From Homoserinimonas sedimenticola (GTDB lineage Bacteria; Actinomycetota; Actinomycetes; Actinomycetales; Microbacteriaceae): a stretch of 64,000 bases of DNA. Position 1 is the first letter of the stretch. Each line of letters opens with the position of its first letter. Under the pieces are notes generated by a model that was not told where the DNA came from, did not search any database, and saw only the letters and a program-made list of their open reading frames with translations. Below, piece after piece: positions 52,521 to 61,614 of the stretch. The position numbers and the translations under genes are program-made. The DNA lies in NCBI RefSeq assembly GCF_026094475.1, contig NZ_JAPELL010000001.1, positions 2,008,326-2,072,325 of the forward strand, given 5' to 3'.

Positions 52521-52979
52521 ATGCCTGAGGCAAAGGTGGCGATCCGCTGGGGCGACATGGACTCCTACGGCCACGTCAACAACGTGTTCTTCGTGCGCTA
52601 TCTGGAGGACACGCGCTTCGCGATCTTCTCGCCGCCGCTCGGGGATGCCGCGGCCGAGGGCGTCGACCCGGGGCTCAGCGTCTTCGATCTCTTCCCGGAG
52701 GGGTCGAACGGTCTCGTCGCGGGCCACCGCATCGAATACCGCGCCCCCCTGAACTACCGCGCCGAACCGCTCACCGTGCGCCTGTGGGTCACCCGCGTGG
52801 GTGGTTCGAGCGTCGATCTGGGCTACGAGCTGGGCGAGGCGGACGGCTCGACGGTCTACGCGGTCGCGAGCACGACCCTCGTCATGGTTGACACGGCCAC
52901 GGGGCGGCCGAGCCCGATCTCCGATGATCTGCGCGCCACGTTCTCCCAGTGGCTGGGCGAGCCCGTCCCTTTCCGCTAG
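52521..52979 (+). CDS. Acyl-CoA thioesterase, 4HBT hot-dog family
   Basis: A 152-residue hot-dog thioesterase. The 4HBT signature RWGDMDSYGHVNNVFFVRYLED near residue 8 holds the catalytic Asp. It would hydrolyse an acyl-CoA in the cytoplasm. The ATG at 52521 follows AAGGGG by six bases and is preferred to an ATG seven codons upstream. Operator O2 lies 41 bp upstream, linking it to the acyl-CoA operon. Confidence 0.9.
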   Translation: MPEAKVAIRWGDMDSYGHVNNVFFVRYLEDTRFAIFSPPLGDAAAEGVDPGLSVFDLFPEGSNGLVAGHRIEYRAPLNYRAEPLTVRLWVTRVGGSSVDLGYELGEADGSTVYAVASTTLVMVDTATGRPSPISDDLRATFSQWLGEPVPFR

Positions 52980-52987
52980 CTGGCTAC

Positions 52988-54157
52988 CTAGCCCTCCCCG
53001 AGCGCCGCGTCGAATGCCGCGAGGTAGGCGTCACTGCGGGGGGAGCCGATGATGCCTGCCGACATCCGATTCATGACGTAGGCGAAGGTGGCGCCGCGCC
53101 CCACGTCGTTGACGATGAGTGAGCCTCCCCAGCCACCCCAGTAGGCGAGCCGGTCGCGCTGAGGGATCGCCGGCTGGCCGGGGCTCGGGAGCGCGTAGCC
53201 GATGCCGAAGCGCAGGTGCTGGAACAGTACGAGGTCGAGGCCGTTCGAGCGCTCCTCGAAGATGCGCTCGATCGTTTCGGGGGAGAGCAGACGCACGCCG
53301 TCGACCTCGCCGCCATTCGTGATGACGGATTGGATGCGCGCGACGGAGCGTGCGTTGCCGTGGCCGCCGGCCGCCCCGATCTCCGCGCGACGCCACTCGT
53401 CGCTCCAGGTGGCGGTCGCGTCGAGCACGGGCGCCACGAAGGTGCGGACGGCGGGATGCTCCGGCGGCAGCTGTGAGAGGTCGAGCTGCGCGGGCGGCGG
53501 CGGCACCACGGGGCTCACGCGTTTCGCGTCGCTCGGCGCGAGACCGATGTGGAAGTCCGCGCCCAGGGGCCGCGCGATCTCGTCGCGCACGAAGGCGCCG
53601 AGACTCTTGCCCGTCACTCGACGCACGATCTCGCCGAGCAGGTGACCGTAGTTGAGCAGGTGGTAGCCGGATGCCGTGCCCGGCTCCCACCACGGCTCCT
53701 GCACGGCAAGCGCCGCCGCGGCCCTCGCGTGGTCGAACATGTCCTCCGTGACGAAGGGAGGCGCCCATCCGCTCACGCCCGAGGTGTGGGACATGACCTG
53801 TGCGACCGTGATGTCGGCCTTGCCGTTCTGCGCGAATTCGGGCCAGTATCGGGCGACCGGGGCCTCAAGGTCGACCTCCCCGCGATCCACCAGCATGAGT
53901 ACGGCGAGCGCCGTGACGGTCTTGGTCGTGGACCACACGTTGGTGATGGTGTCGCGCTCCCACTCGGTGCTGCGCGCCTCGTCGGCCCAACCGCCCCATA
54001 GGTCGATCACGGGTTCGCCGTCGATCGTGGCCGAAATCGAGGCGCCGAGCTCTTCCCCGCTTTCGAGTCGTCGCTCGAACTCTTCGCGGACAGGGTCGAA
54101 GCGTGGGTCGTTGTCGCCGTGCACGACCGCCTTGCTTGTGGGCGCGATGTCACTCAT
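52988..54157 (-). CDS. Serine hydrolase, class C beta-lactamase/esterase family
   Basis: A 389-residue hydrolase of the beta-lactamase-like esterase group (EstB type). The nucleophile is in STTKT (SxxK, about residue 70), the second motif in SGYHLLNYG, and GGWGGS takes the place of the KTG element. No signal peptide is seen, so it is probably a cytoplasmic esterase rather than a resistance enzyme. GGAG lies before the ATG. It is divergent from the SDR gene across operator O3. Confidence 0.9.
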   Translation of the reverse strand: MSDIAPTSKAVVHGDNDPRFDPVREEFERRLESGEELGASISATIDGEPVIDLWGGWADEARSTEWERDTITNVWSTTKTVTALAVLMLVDRGEVDLEAPVARYWPEFAQNGKADITVAQVMSHTSGVSGWAPPFVTEDMFDHARAAAALAVQEPWWEPGTASGYHLLNYGHLLGEIVRRVTGKSLGAFVRDEIARPLGADFHIGLAPSDAKRVSPVVPPPPAQLDLSQLPPEHPAVRTFVAPVLDATATWSDEWRRAEIGAAGGHGNARSVARIQSVITNGGEVDGVRLLSPETIERIFEERSNGLDLVLFQHLRFGIGYALPSPGQPAIPQRDRLAYWGGWGGSLIVNDVGRGATFAYVMNRMSAGIIGSPRSDAYLAAFDAALGEG

Positions 54158-54237
54158 TCGAAGCTCCTTTGCATCGTGAGGAATTCGGTACAGAAATCTC
54201 TTGCGGCGCACGGTAGTGATGCCTGTAGGGTGAACAT

Positions 54238-54251
54238 ACCAACTGGTCGGT
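54238..54251 (+). promoter_or_regulatory. TetR-type operator O3
   Basis: ACCAACTGGTCGGT preceded by AT, in the divergent gap between the serine hydrolase and SDR genes. It matches the O1/O2 core and is closest to the tetR gene (55058). Confidence 0.65.
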
Positions 54252-54289
54252 TCTGAATCCAGAGCCGACCTCGCAGGAGTCACGAGGGA

Positions 54290-55036
54290 GTGAACGTGGG
54301 TCGATTCGACGGCACGACGGCGCTGGTCACCGGCGCAAGTCGAGGCATCGGTCTGGCAATCGCCGAGCGCATCGTCGCCGACGGCGGGCGTGTCGTGATC
54401 ACGGCACGCGGGCAGGAGCAGCTGGATGCTGCCGTCGAGAGCCTGGGCGGGCCGGATGTCGCGATCGGCGTTGCGGGCAAAGCCGACGACCCTGCACACC
54501 GCGCCGAGGTCTTCGAGCGTATCGCCACACTCGGCGGCCTCGACTTCCTCGTCAACAACGCGGGCATCAACCCCGCATACGGGCCGGCCCTCGAGATTGA
54601 GGACTCCGTGGTCCGCAAGATCCTCGACGTCAACGTCGTCGGCGCCCTCGCCTGGAGCCGAGACGCGGTCGCAGCCGGCCTGCGCAATTCGATCGTCAAC
54701 ATCTCATCGATCTCGGCGCTCGGGGCATCCCCCGGCATCGCGTTCTACGGCGTCTCAAAGGCGGCGCTCATCTCCCTGACCACGCAGCTGGCGCACGAGC
54801 TTGCGCCGAGCATCCGCGTCAATGCGGTCGCTCCGGCTGTCATCAAGACCGACTTCGCCAAAGCCCTCTATGAGGGGCGCGAGGCGGAGGTCGTGGCCGA
54901 CTATCCGCTCGGTCGCCTCGGGCACCCCGACGATGTCGCGGGCCCCGTCACCTTCCTTCTCTCCCAGGATGCCGCGTGGATCACCGGCCAGACCATCGTG
55001 ATCGACGGCGGGGGCTCCCTCGCTTCCGTGGGATAG
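54290..55036 (+). CDS. Short-chain dehydrogenase/reductase
   Basis: A 248-residue classical SDR: TGASRGIG near residues 15-22, NNAG, catalytic Ser in SSISALG and YGVSK, and a C-terminal GQTIVIDGGGS. The substrate is unknown; the setting suggests a hydroxyacyl or alcohol compound. It is the first gene of the operon with tetR and the oxidoreductase. GTG at 54290 or 54296 can start. Confidence 0.92.
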   Translation: MNVGRFDGTTALVTGASRGIGLAIAERIVADGGRVVITARGQEQLDAAVESLGGPDVAIGVAGKADDPAHRAEVFERIATLGGLDFLVNNAGINPAYGPALEIEDSVVRKILDVNVVGALAWSRDAVAAGLRNSIVNISSISALGASPGIAFYGVSKAALISLTTQLAHELAPSIRVNAVAPAVIKTDFAKALYEGREAEVVADYPLGRLGHPDDVAGPVTFLLSQDAAWITGQTIVIDGGGSLASVG

Positions 55037-55057
55037 GCCGCGTGGGATAGTCGATCA

Positions 55058-55651
55058 ATGAAGAAGACAGTGAACATTCAGGAAGAGCTCCAGCGGGTTT
55101 CGGTAGAGCTCTTTTCGACCCAGGGCTACGCGAAGACGAGCGTGCAGCAGATCGTGGATGCCGCCGGGGTCACCAAGGGCGCGCTCTACCACTACTTCTC
55201 GTCGAAGGACGACCTCCTCTTCGACATCTACGACCGTCTGCTCTCGCTCCAGCGTGAGCATCTCGAGGAGATCGTCGCCCGCGGTCTCGACCCGCTCGAG
55301 ACAATGCGCCTCATCTGTGAGGACGTCATCGTCACGTCGAGCGATTGGATCCGTGAGGGCGCTGTCTTCTTCCGTTCGCAGCACATGCTCTCGGAGGAGC
55401 GGCAGCGCGAGGTCAAGCGCCGGCGTCGCGAGTACAACGATGTCTTCGCCTCCGCCCTCGCGCGGGGGCAGCAGGCGGGCGTCTTCCGCACCGACATCCC
55501 CGCAATCGTGCTGACGGCGAACTTCTTCGCGAACCCCCACTATCTGTCCCACTGGTACTCCCCAGATGGTGACCTCACGCGGCAGGAGCTCGCACGCCAG
55601 CTGACGGAGCTCTACATCACATCGCTGCGTACGCCGGAGGTGAAGGCATGA
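55058..55651 (+). CDS. TetR family repressor
   Basis: A 197-residue regulator: HTH at about 8-55 (FSTQGYAKTSVQQIVDAAGVTKGALYHYF) and an all-helical ligand domain with a RSQHMLSEERQREVKRRRREY helix, similar in layout to acyl-CoA-responsive repressors such as KstR2. It probably binds operators O1, O2 and O3. GATAGT six bases before the ATG may be its own -10 box. The stop overlaps the next ATG by 4 bp. Confidence 0.93.
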   Translation: MKKTVNIQEELQRVSVELFSTQGYAKTSVQQIVDAAGVTKGALYHYFSSKDDLLFDIYDRLLSLQREHLEEIVARGLDPLETMRLICEDVIVTSSDWIREGAVFFRSQHMLSEERQREVKRRRREYNDVFASALARGQQAGVFRTDIPAIVLTANFFANPHYLSHWYSPDGDLTRQELARQLTELYITSLRTPEVKA

Positions 55652-56631
55652 GGGCGTGGCAGGTGACGGCCCACGGAGAGCCGCGTGACGTCATGAAGGT
55701 CGTCGAGATCGACGAGCCCGCGCCCGGTGCGGGAGAGGTCGCGCTTCGCACGCGCGCCGTCGCGATCAACTTCCCGGACGTGCTTCTCTCGCGCGGCGAG
55801 TATCAGGTCAAGCCCGAGCTGCCGTTCAGCCCCGGTATCGAGGTCTGCGGCGAGGTTGTCGCCCTCGGCGAGGGGGTCGAGGGCTTCGCGGTGGGCGATC
55901 GCGTCATCTCCTCACACATCGGGGTCATGGCCGAGACGGTCGTCGTGCCCGCTGCCTCGACGTTCCCGGCTCCCGAAGGGCTGACGGATGCCGAGGCATC
56001 CGCTCTCATCATCGGTCACCAGACAGGGTGGTTCGGCCTTCACCGTCGCGGCCAACTGCAGGCGGGTGAGACGCTCCTGGTGCACGCGGCAGCTGGCGGC
56101 GTCGGCACGGCCGCCGTGCAGCTCGGCAAGGCGGCAGGCGCGACGGTCATCGGTGTCGTCGGGAGCGAGGCGAAGCGGCAGGTGGCCCTCGACGCGGGTG
56201 CGGACGTCGTCGTGAATCGTCGCGACGAGGACTTCGTCGCGGTCGTGAACGAGCACACGGGCGGTCGCGGTGCCGACGTCATCTACGACCCGGTGGGCGG
56301 CGAGACCTTCCAACGCTCCACCAAGTGCATCGCCTTCGAGGGGCGCATCATCGTGGTCGGCTTCGCCGGCGGGGAGATCCAGTCGGCCAAGGCGAATCAC
56401 GCGCTCGTCAAGAACTACAGCGTCGTCGGCCTCCACTGGGGCCTGTACCAGAGCAAGGCGCCCGAACTTGTTCCGCTCGCCCACCAAGAACTCACGCGAC
56501 TCGCCAACGAGGGCGCCATCCGGCCCCTTGTGAGCGAGGTCGTCCCTTTCGCTGACGCCGCGGACGCCGTCCAGCGTCTCGGCGACGGCAGCACGGTCGG
56601 CCGTCTTGTGGTCGACTTCAGCACCTCCTGA
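55648..56631 (+). CDS. NADPH:quinone oxidoreductase-like MDR protein
   Basis: A 327-residue zinc-free medium-chain reductase. The cofactor fingerprint is AAAGGVGTAAVQLGKAAG, and VNRRDEDF and GGRGADVIYDPVGGETF match the quinone oxidoreductase group; no zinc ligands are present. It may reduce an enone or enoyl substrate. It is translationally coupled to tetR. The transporter genes start 123 bp downstream. Confidence 0.9.
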   Translation: MRAWQVTAHGEPRDVMKVVEIDEPAPGAGEVALRTRAVAINFPDVLLSRGEYQVKPELPFSPGIEVCGEVVALGEGVEGFAVGDRVISSHIGVMAETVVVPAASTFPAPEGLTDAEASALIIGHQTGWFGLHRRGQLQAGETLLVHAAAGGVGTAAVQLGKAAGATVIGVVGSEAKRQVALDAGADVVVNRRDEDFVAVVNEHTGGRGADVIYDPVGGETFQRSTKCIAFEGRIIVVGFAGGEIQSAKANHALVKNYSVVGLHWGLYQSKAPELVPLAHQELTRLANEGAIRPLVSEVVPFADAADAVQRLGDGSTVGRLVVDFSTS

Positions 56632-56699
56632 CATCAGCCCCGCCCGAAGGCACCACCAAAGCAATACCGCCCGACAGCAGCACCCCGATCACAGTCCCA

Positions 56700-56729
56700 C
56701 CCGAACCCGAACCCGAACCCGAACCCAAG
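56700..56729 (+). repeat. Hexanucleotide repeat CCCGAA upstream of livG
   Basis: Four perfect CCCGAA units (56700-56723) and a fifth degenerate CCCAAG. The array ends 25 bp before the livG ATG, between the oxidoreductase and transporter genes. Slippage could change spacing in the leader or promoter. Confidence 0.8.
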
Positions 56730-56754
56730 CACAGCATCACGAAGGAGTGGTCAC

Positions 56755-57549
56755 ATGACACCCCATGACACCGGCCCGGCAGGCGCACCGCCGAGGCTCG
56801 CCCTGCGCGACATCACGGTGAGGTTCGGGGGACTCACCGCGCTCGAGTCCGTCTCCGTCACGGTTCCCGCGGGGTCCGTCGTCGGCATCATGGGCCCCAA
56901 CGGCGCGGGCAAGACGACGCTCTTCAATGTCGTCTGCGGCGTCTACAAGCCCACCTCCGGCAGCGTCGAGATCGACGGCCGGGCGGTGCGACCCCGCACT
57001 CACAACCTCACGGGGCTCGGCATCTCCCGCAGCCTGCAGGGCCTCGGACTCTTCGGCGGGCAGAGCGTGCTCGACAACGTCGTCGCAGGACTCCAGGTCG
57101 AGACGAAGCACAGCTTCTTCGAGGAGCTTCTGGCCCTGCCGCGCGCGACCCGCAGCGAGCGGGAGAAGAAGGAACGTGCGATGGCGACGCTCGCCTCGCT
57201 CGGCATCGACGCCTACGCGGCCGCACTCCCTGACACCCTTCCCTACGCGATCCGCAAGAAGGTCTCGATCGCCCGTGCCCTCGTGAGCAAGCCCTCGCTG
57301 CTGCTCCTCGACGAGCCTGCAGGCGGGCTGGGCCACGAGGAGATCGAGGAGCTCGCCACCCTGATCCGTTCGATTCCTGGCAATGGATGCTCGGTCGTGC
57401 TCGTCGAGCACCACGTCGACCTTGTCATGTCGGTCTGCGACAGCATCGCGGTGCTCGACTTCGGCAAGCTCATCGCACAGGGCACCCCAGCCGAAGTGAG
57501 CGCCAACCCCGCCGTCACCGAGGCATATCTGGGGGTGGATGCCGCGTGA
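56755..57549 (+). CDS. Branched-chain-type ABC importer ATPase (LivG-like)
   Basis: A 264-residue ATPase with Walker A GPNGAGKTT (47-55), Walker B LLLLDEPAGGL and switch His in LVEHHVDLVMSVCD. The signature region reads LPYAIRKKVSIARAL, where the usual conserved Gly (LSYGQ in LivG) is Ala. AAGGAG precedes the ATG. It starts a four-gene overlapping transporter set followed by a binding protein. Confidence 0.93.
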   Translation: MTPHDTGPAGAPPRLALRDITVRFGGLTALESVSVTVPAGSVVGIMGPNGAGKTTLFNVVCGVYKPTSGSVEIDGRAVRPRTHNLTGLGISRSLQGLGLFGGQSVLDNVVAGLQVETKHSFFEELLALPRATRSEREKKERAMATLASLGIDAYAAALPDTLPYAIRKKVSIARALVSKPSLLLLDEPAGGLGHEEIEELATLIRSIPGNGCSVVLVEHHVDLVMSVCDSIAVLDFGKLIAQGTPAEVSANPAVTEAYLGVDAA

Positions 57550-58262
57550 GCGACCTTCTCACTCTCTCGGGCGTCCACGCCGGCTACGGCCCCGTCACGG
57601 TGCTCCACGACGTGGACCTCACCGTGCCCGACCGCAGCATCACGGCGGTCGTCGGGGCGAACGGCGCGGGCAAGACGACCCTTCTGCGCACGATCATGGG
57701 CCAGGTGCGGCCGACGGCGGGGAGCATCCGCATCGGCGGCATCGACCTCACGACCGTGAAGGTCGAAGACATGGTGCGCAACGGTCTCGCCCTCGTTCCG
57801 GAGGGCCGCGGCGTGATCACTGAGCTCACCGTCGACGAGAACCTGCGTCTGGGCGGGCTCTGGCGCCGCGACACCGCCGAGGCATCCCGCACGCTCTCCG
57901 AGGTCTACGAGCTCTTCGAGCCCCTGCAGAATCGCCGCAAGTCGGCGGGCCACCAGCTCTCGGGCGGCGAACGCCAGATGCTCGCTATCGGTCGTGCGCT
58001 CATGGCCAAGCCGAAGCTGCTCCTCCTCGACGAACCGTCGCTCGGGCTGGCTCCGCGCATCACGGCGCAGATCCTGCAGCTACTCGGCAGGCTCCGCGAC
58101 GAGAGGGGCCTCACCGTGCTGCTCATCGAGCAGAACGTGCGCAGCGCCCTTGGTATCGCCGACCACGGGGTCGTCCTGAACCTCGGTCGGGTCGTCGCCG
58201 CCCGCCCTGCCGCGGAACTCGCCGCGGACACCGACCTCCGACACACCTACCTGGGGTTCTGA
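57546..58262 (+). CDS. Branched-chain-type ABC importer ATPase (LivF-like)
   Basis: A 238-residue ATPase with Walker A GANGAGKTT, a canonical LSGGERQML signature, LLLLDEPSLGL Walker B and the LivF-type ending TYLGF. It pairs with the LivG-like subunit. The GTG start overlaps the livG stop (GTGA) and its stop overlaps the permease start (TGATG). Confidence 0.95.
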   Translation: MSDLLTLSGVHAGYGPVTVLHDVDLTVPDRSITAVVGANGAGKTTLLRTIMGQVRPTAGSIRIGGIDLTTVKVEDMVRNGLALVPEGRGVITELTVDENLRLGGLWRRDTAEASRTLSEVYELFEPLQNRRKSAGHQLSGGERQMLAIGRALMAKPKLLLLDEPSLGLAPRITAQILQLLGRLRDERGLTVLLIEQNVRSALGIADHGVVLNLGRVVAARPAAELAADTDLRHTYLGF

Positions 58263-59146
58263 TGGAACTGGAACGCTTCATATTCCTCACGGTCGACGGG
58301 CTCGCCCGTGGTGCTGTGTACGCGGCATTCGCCCTGTCGCTCGTGCTCATCTGGCGTGCCGCGCGCATCGTCAACTTCTCGCAGGGTGCCATCGCGATGG
58401 CGGCGACGTATATCGCCTTCGTCGTGACATCCATGACCGGCAACTACTGGCTCGGTCTCGTGGCCGCCCTTCTGGGGGGAGCGGCCATCGGCCTGATCGT
58501 AGAACGTGGTGTCATGCGCTTCGTGAGCCCCGTGAACCCGTTGAACTCGGTGATCGCGGCGCTCGGTGTGCTCCTCGTGATCCAGGCTGTCGTGGGCATG
58601 CTCTTCGGCAACGGCTACTACCCCATGGCGGTTCCCTTCAGCCAGGAGCCGCTGCCGTGGCTGGCGGGGCTCTCGATCTCCGCATATGACCTCTTCGTCT
58701 TCGTGTGCGTCGCCTTCGTCGTGCTCGGCCTCGCGGTGCTCTTCGGCAAGACCAACGTGGGACTCCGGATGCGCGCGGCGGCGTTCTCGCCGGAACTCGC
58801 GCGGCTTCTCGGGGTGCGTTCGACGCGCATGATCACGCTCGGCTGGATGCTCGCCTCCGCCATCAGCGGACTCGCGGCCCTCCTCGTGATTCCCACGGAG
58901 CTCGGCCTCAACCCGCACGCGACCGATCTTGTCTTCGTATATGCGTTCACGATCGCGGTCGTCGGCGGTCTCGACTCGGCCCCCGGCGCCGTCATCGGCG
59001 GTCTCGTCGTGGGCGTGCTCCTCAGCTGGGTGAGCGGCTACCTCGGCGCGACGCTGTCGCCGGTCGCCGTTCTCGTCCTGCTGCTGGCCGTGCTGCTGAT
59101 CAAGCCCGGCGGAATCTTCTCAGTCACGAAGGAGCGCACGGCATGA
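58262..59146 (+). CDS. Branched-chain-type ABC permease (LivH-like)
   Basis: A 294-residue permease with about eight predicted helices. It begins with the LivH-type GLARGAVYAAFALSLVLIWRA segment and has the NFSQG motif and GLDSAPGAVIGG near the C-terminus. It forms the channel with the LivM-like subunit. Confidence 0.94.
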   Translation: MELERFIFLTVDGLARGAVYAAFALSLVLIWRAARIVNFSQGAIAMAATYIAFVVTSMTGNYWLGLVAALLGGAAIGLIVERGVMRFVSPVNPLNSVIAALGVLLVIQAVVGMLFGNGYYPMAVPFSQEPLPWLAGLSISAYDLFVFVCVAFVVLGLAVLFGKTNVGLRMRAAAFSPELARLLGVRSTRMITLGWMLASAISGLAALLVIPTELGLNPHATDLVFVYAFTIAVVGGLDSAPGAVIGGLVVGVLLSWVSGYLGATLSPVAVLVLLLAVLLIKPGGIFSVTKERTA

Positions 59147-60198
59147 CCGGAATCATGAGCAGTCGCACCACCGTCATCATCGGCGTCGTCGGCCTCATCG
59201 CCGTCATCGGGCTCACCTTCGTGCTCGAGCCGTTCCGTAACTACCAGCTTGCGACCATCGCCGCCTACCTGTGCGCCGTCGCGGGCCTCACGATGCTCAC
59301 GGGCGTCAACGGGCAGCTCTCCCTCGGGCACGCTGCGCTCATGGCGTGCGGCGCCTACTGCTACGCGTTCACGGCCAACGGGCTCGCGGAACAGGAGATC
59401 GAGGGGCCCGTGCTCCTCATCGTCCCGATCATCGCCGCTGTCGTGGGCGCCACCGTGTTGGGTCTCGTCATCGGCCTCGCGGCAGCACGTCTTCACGGGC
59501 CCTATCTCGCCGGTGTGACCCTGGCCTTCGTCATTGCCCTTCCCGCCGTGACGAGTCGCTTCTCCGACGTCTTCGGGGGCGACCAGGGGCTCTGGATCAC
59601 GGTCGAGCGCCGGCCCGAGTTCCTCGCGGGGCGCGGGGGCACCGAGATGTTCCAGGCCTGGGTCGCGATCGCCTGCGCCGCCGTCGTCGTGGTGCTGCTG
59701 CGCAACCTCATGCGGAGCAACTTTGGGCGCCAGATGCGAGCCGTTCGTGACAACGAGGTTGCCGCGGCGCTCGCGGGCATCAACGTGGCGCGCACCAAGG
59801 TCATCGCCTTCACCGTGAGTTCCGCCGCCGCCGGTATCGGCGGCGCGGTCATGGCATTCATGACCCAGAGCGCGAGCCCTGGCGCCTTCAACCTCTTCAT
59901 CTCGCTCTTCCTGCTGATGGCGGCGGTCATCGGCGGGATCGGCACCCTGTATGGCGCACTCTGGGGGTCCATCCTCCTGGTCGTCCTGCCGGATGTCATC
60001 GGCTCTATCACCAGGGGCCTCTCCCTGTCGCCCGAGGTCGCACAGCGTCTCGACGGCAACCTCGCGGTCGGTCTCTTCGGCGCCGTCATGGTGCTCGTCG
60101 TGATCGTCGCACCCTTCGGCATCCAGGGCCTCGTTCGCAAGGCGGGGCACCAGATCAGGTCGAGGGGAAGCCTGCAATCAGCTCCACACCCGAAATAA
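59143..60198 (+). CDS. Branched-chain-type ABC permease (LivM-like)
   Basis: A 351-residue permease with about nine helices. The LivM features LTGVNGQLSLGHAALM and GGIGTLYGALWGS are present. The ATG overlaps livH by 4 bp; a much longer in-frame reading upstream is out-of-frame livH sequence and is rejected. The binding-protein gene starts 34 bp later. Confidence 0.94.
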   Translation: MTGIMSSRTTVIIGVVGLIAVIGLTFVLEPFRNYQLATIAAYLCAVAGLTMLTGVNGQLSLGHAALMACGAYCYAFTANGLAEQEIEGPVLLIVPIIAAVVGATVLGLVIGLAAARLHGPYLAGVTLAFVIALPAVTSRFSDVFGGDQGLWITVERRPEFLAGRGGTEMFQAWVAIACAAVVVVLLRNLMRSNFGRQMRAVRDNEVAAALAGINVARTKVIAFTVSSAAAGIGGAVMAFMTQSASPGAFNLFISLFLLMAAVIGGIGTLYGALWGSILLVVLPDVIGSITRGLSLSPEVAQRLDGNLAVGLFGAVMVLVVIVAPFGIQGLVRKAGHQIRSRGSLQSAPHPK

Positions 60199-60232
60199 CC
60201 CAGCACCACTAACCACCACAGAAAGGTCAACG

Positions 60233-61513
60233 ATGACTCTCAGAAGGAATCGCGCGCTCGCGATCGTGGGTGCAGCATCCGTGTTCGCACTCGCGGCGTG
60301 CTCGACGAACGGCGGCGGCGGCGCCGCCGAAGACGTGCCGGGAGTGACGGAAGACACCGTCACGATCGGCACCCACCAGCCCCTCACCGGGCCGGCTGCC
60401 GCCGGCTTCGCCTCCATCTCGGCGGCGACCTCGGCCTACTTCGACTACATCAACGACAACGGCGGCATCAACGGTCGCCAGATCGAGTTCATCGTCAAGG
60501 ACGATGGCTACAACCCCGCCAACACCCAGACGGTCGTGCGCGAGCTCGTGCTCGAGGACGACGTCTTCGCGATCCTCGGCGGCCTCGGCACGCCGACCCA
60601 CAGCGCCGTGCTCGACTTCCTCAACGAGAACGAGGTCCCCGACCTCTTCGTCTCGGGTGGATCGCCCACGTGGGACCAGCCGGAGGAGTACCCGTGGACC
60701 TTCGGGTACAACTCGGAGTACACGAGTGAGGCGGCGATCCTCGCCAACTACGCGCAGGAGGAATTCCCCGACGGCACCTACTGCATGTTCGGCCAGGACG
60801 ACGACTTCGGTGACGACTTCGAGGCGGGCCTGCTCGAGATCCTCGGCGATGACGGACTTGCCGCGAGCGAGCGCTACTCGGTCGCGAACCAGGATGTCAC
60901 CGCTCAGATCAGCGCGCTGAAGGCCGCCGGCTGCGACGTCGTGTTCCTCGCGAGCATCAACGGCTTCACGGCGCTCGCCGTGGGCACGGCCGCTCAGCTC
61001 GGACTCTTCCCACAGTGGATGTCCTCCTCCTCGGGTGGCGACTACGGCACTCTCGAGACGGACTACCTGCAGGAGAACGCGCCGCTGCTGCTCGAGAACT
61101 TCATCAGCACCTTCTACCTCTCGCTCGAGACGAACGAGAACGACCCCTGGGTCGAGCACTTCCAGATGGTGCAGGACGAGTACAACGGCGGCGGCGAGCT
61201 CGGCGGCAACGAGATCTTCGGCATGAACATGGCCTACATGTTCGCCGAGGCGCTCGCGGCGGCAGGTGAGAACCCCACGCGCGAGTCGCTCGTCGAGGCG
61301 GTTGAGTCGGGTGCCGTCGACGGCACCGGCATCGTGCCGCTCGGCTACTCGCCCGAGGACCACACCGGAAACCTCGGCGTGCGCCTGAGCCAGGTCAAGA
61401 GCGGCGTGCAGGCCTACTTCGGTGACACCTACATCTACCAGGATGGCGAGGTGTCGGTCTACGACGGTGGCGCCGTCCCGTTCGAGAACGAGGGCATCCC
61501 CACGGCGGAGTAG
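60233..61513 (+). CDS. Substrate-binding lipoprotein of the LivFGHM-type importer
   Basis: A 426-residue type I periplasmic-binding-fold protein (Peripla_BP_6 group). The signal peptide ends in lipobox ALAAC. The mature protein starts VTIGTHQPLTGPAA, has the VKDDGYNPANTQTVVRELV region and ends with YQDGEVSVYDGG. This group binds branched-chain amino acids, urea or aromatic and aliphatic acids. Linkage to tetR, SDR and oxidoreductase genes suggests a carboxylic acid rather than leucine. AAAGG lies before the ATG. A hairpin follows. Confidence 0.93.
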   Translation: MTLRRNRALAIVGAASVFALAACSTNGGGGAAEDVPGVTEDTVTIGTHQPLTGPAAAGFASISAATSAYFDYINDNGGINGRQIEFIVKDDGYNPANTQTVVRELVLEDDVFAILGGLGTPTHSAVLDFLNENEVPDLFVSGGSPTWDQPEEYPWTFGYNSEYTSEAAILANYAQEEFPDGTYCMFGQDDDFGDDFEAGLLEILGDDGLAASERYSVANQDVTAQISALKAAGCDVVFLASINGFTALAVGTAAQLGLFPQWMSSSSGGDYGTLETDYLQENAPLLLENFISTFYLSLETNENDPWVEHFQMVQDEYNGGGELGGNEIFGMNMAYMFAEALAAAGENPTRESLVEAVESGAVDGTGIVPLGYSPEDHTGNLGVRLSQVKSGVQAYFGDTYIYQDGEVSVYDGGAVPFENEGIPTAE

Positions 61514-61536
61514 CACTCAGCAGACAGTAACCGGAG

Positions 61537-61562
61537 GGGCCGTCGCGGCGACGCGGCGGCCC
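61537..61562. terminator. Terminator between the importer operon and trpF
   Basis: GGGCCGTCGC pairs with GCGGCGGCCC (one T-G wobble) with a 6-nt loop, followed by TTCTGCC. It lies between convergent genes. Confidence 0.75.
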
Positions 61563-61614
61563 TTCTGCCTGCCGCGAGCAGGCGTGGGGCGGGCAGTGAC
61601 AGGGCGTCGCGAGC

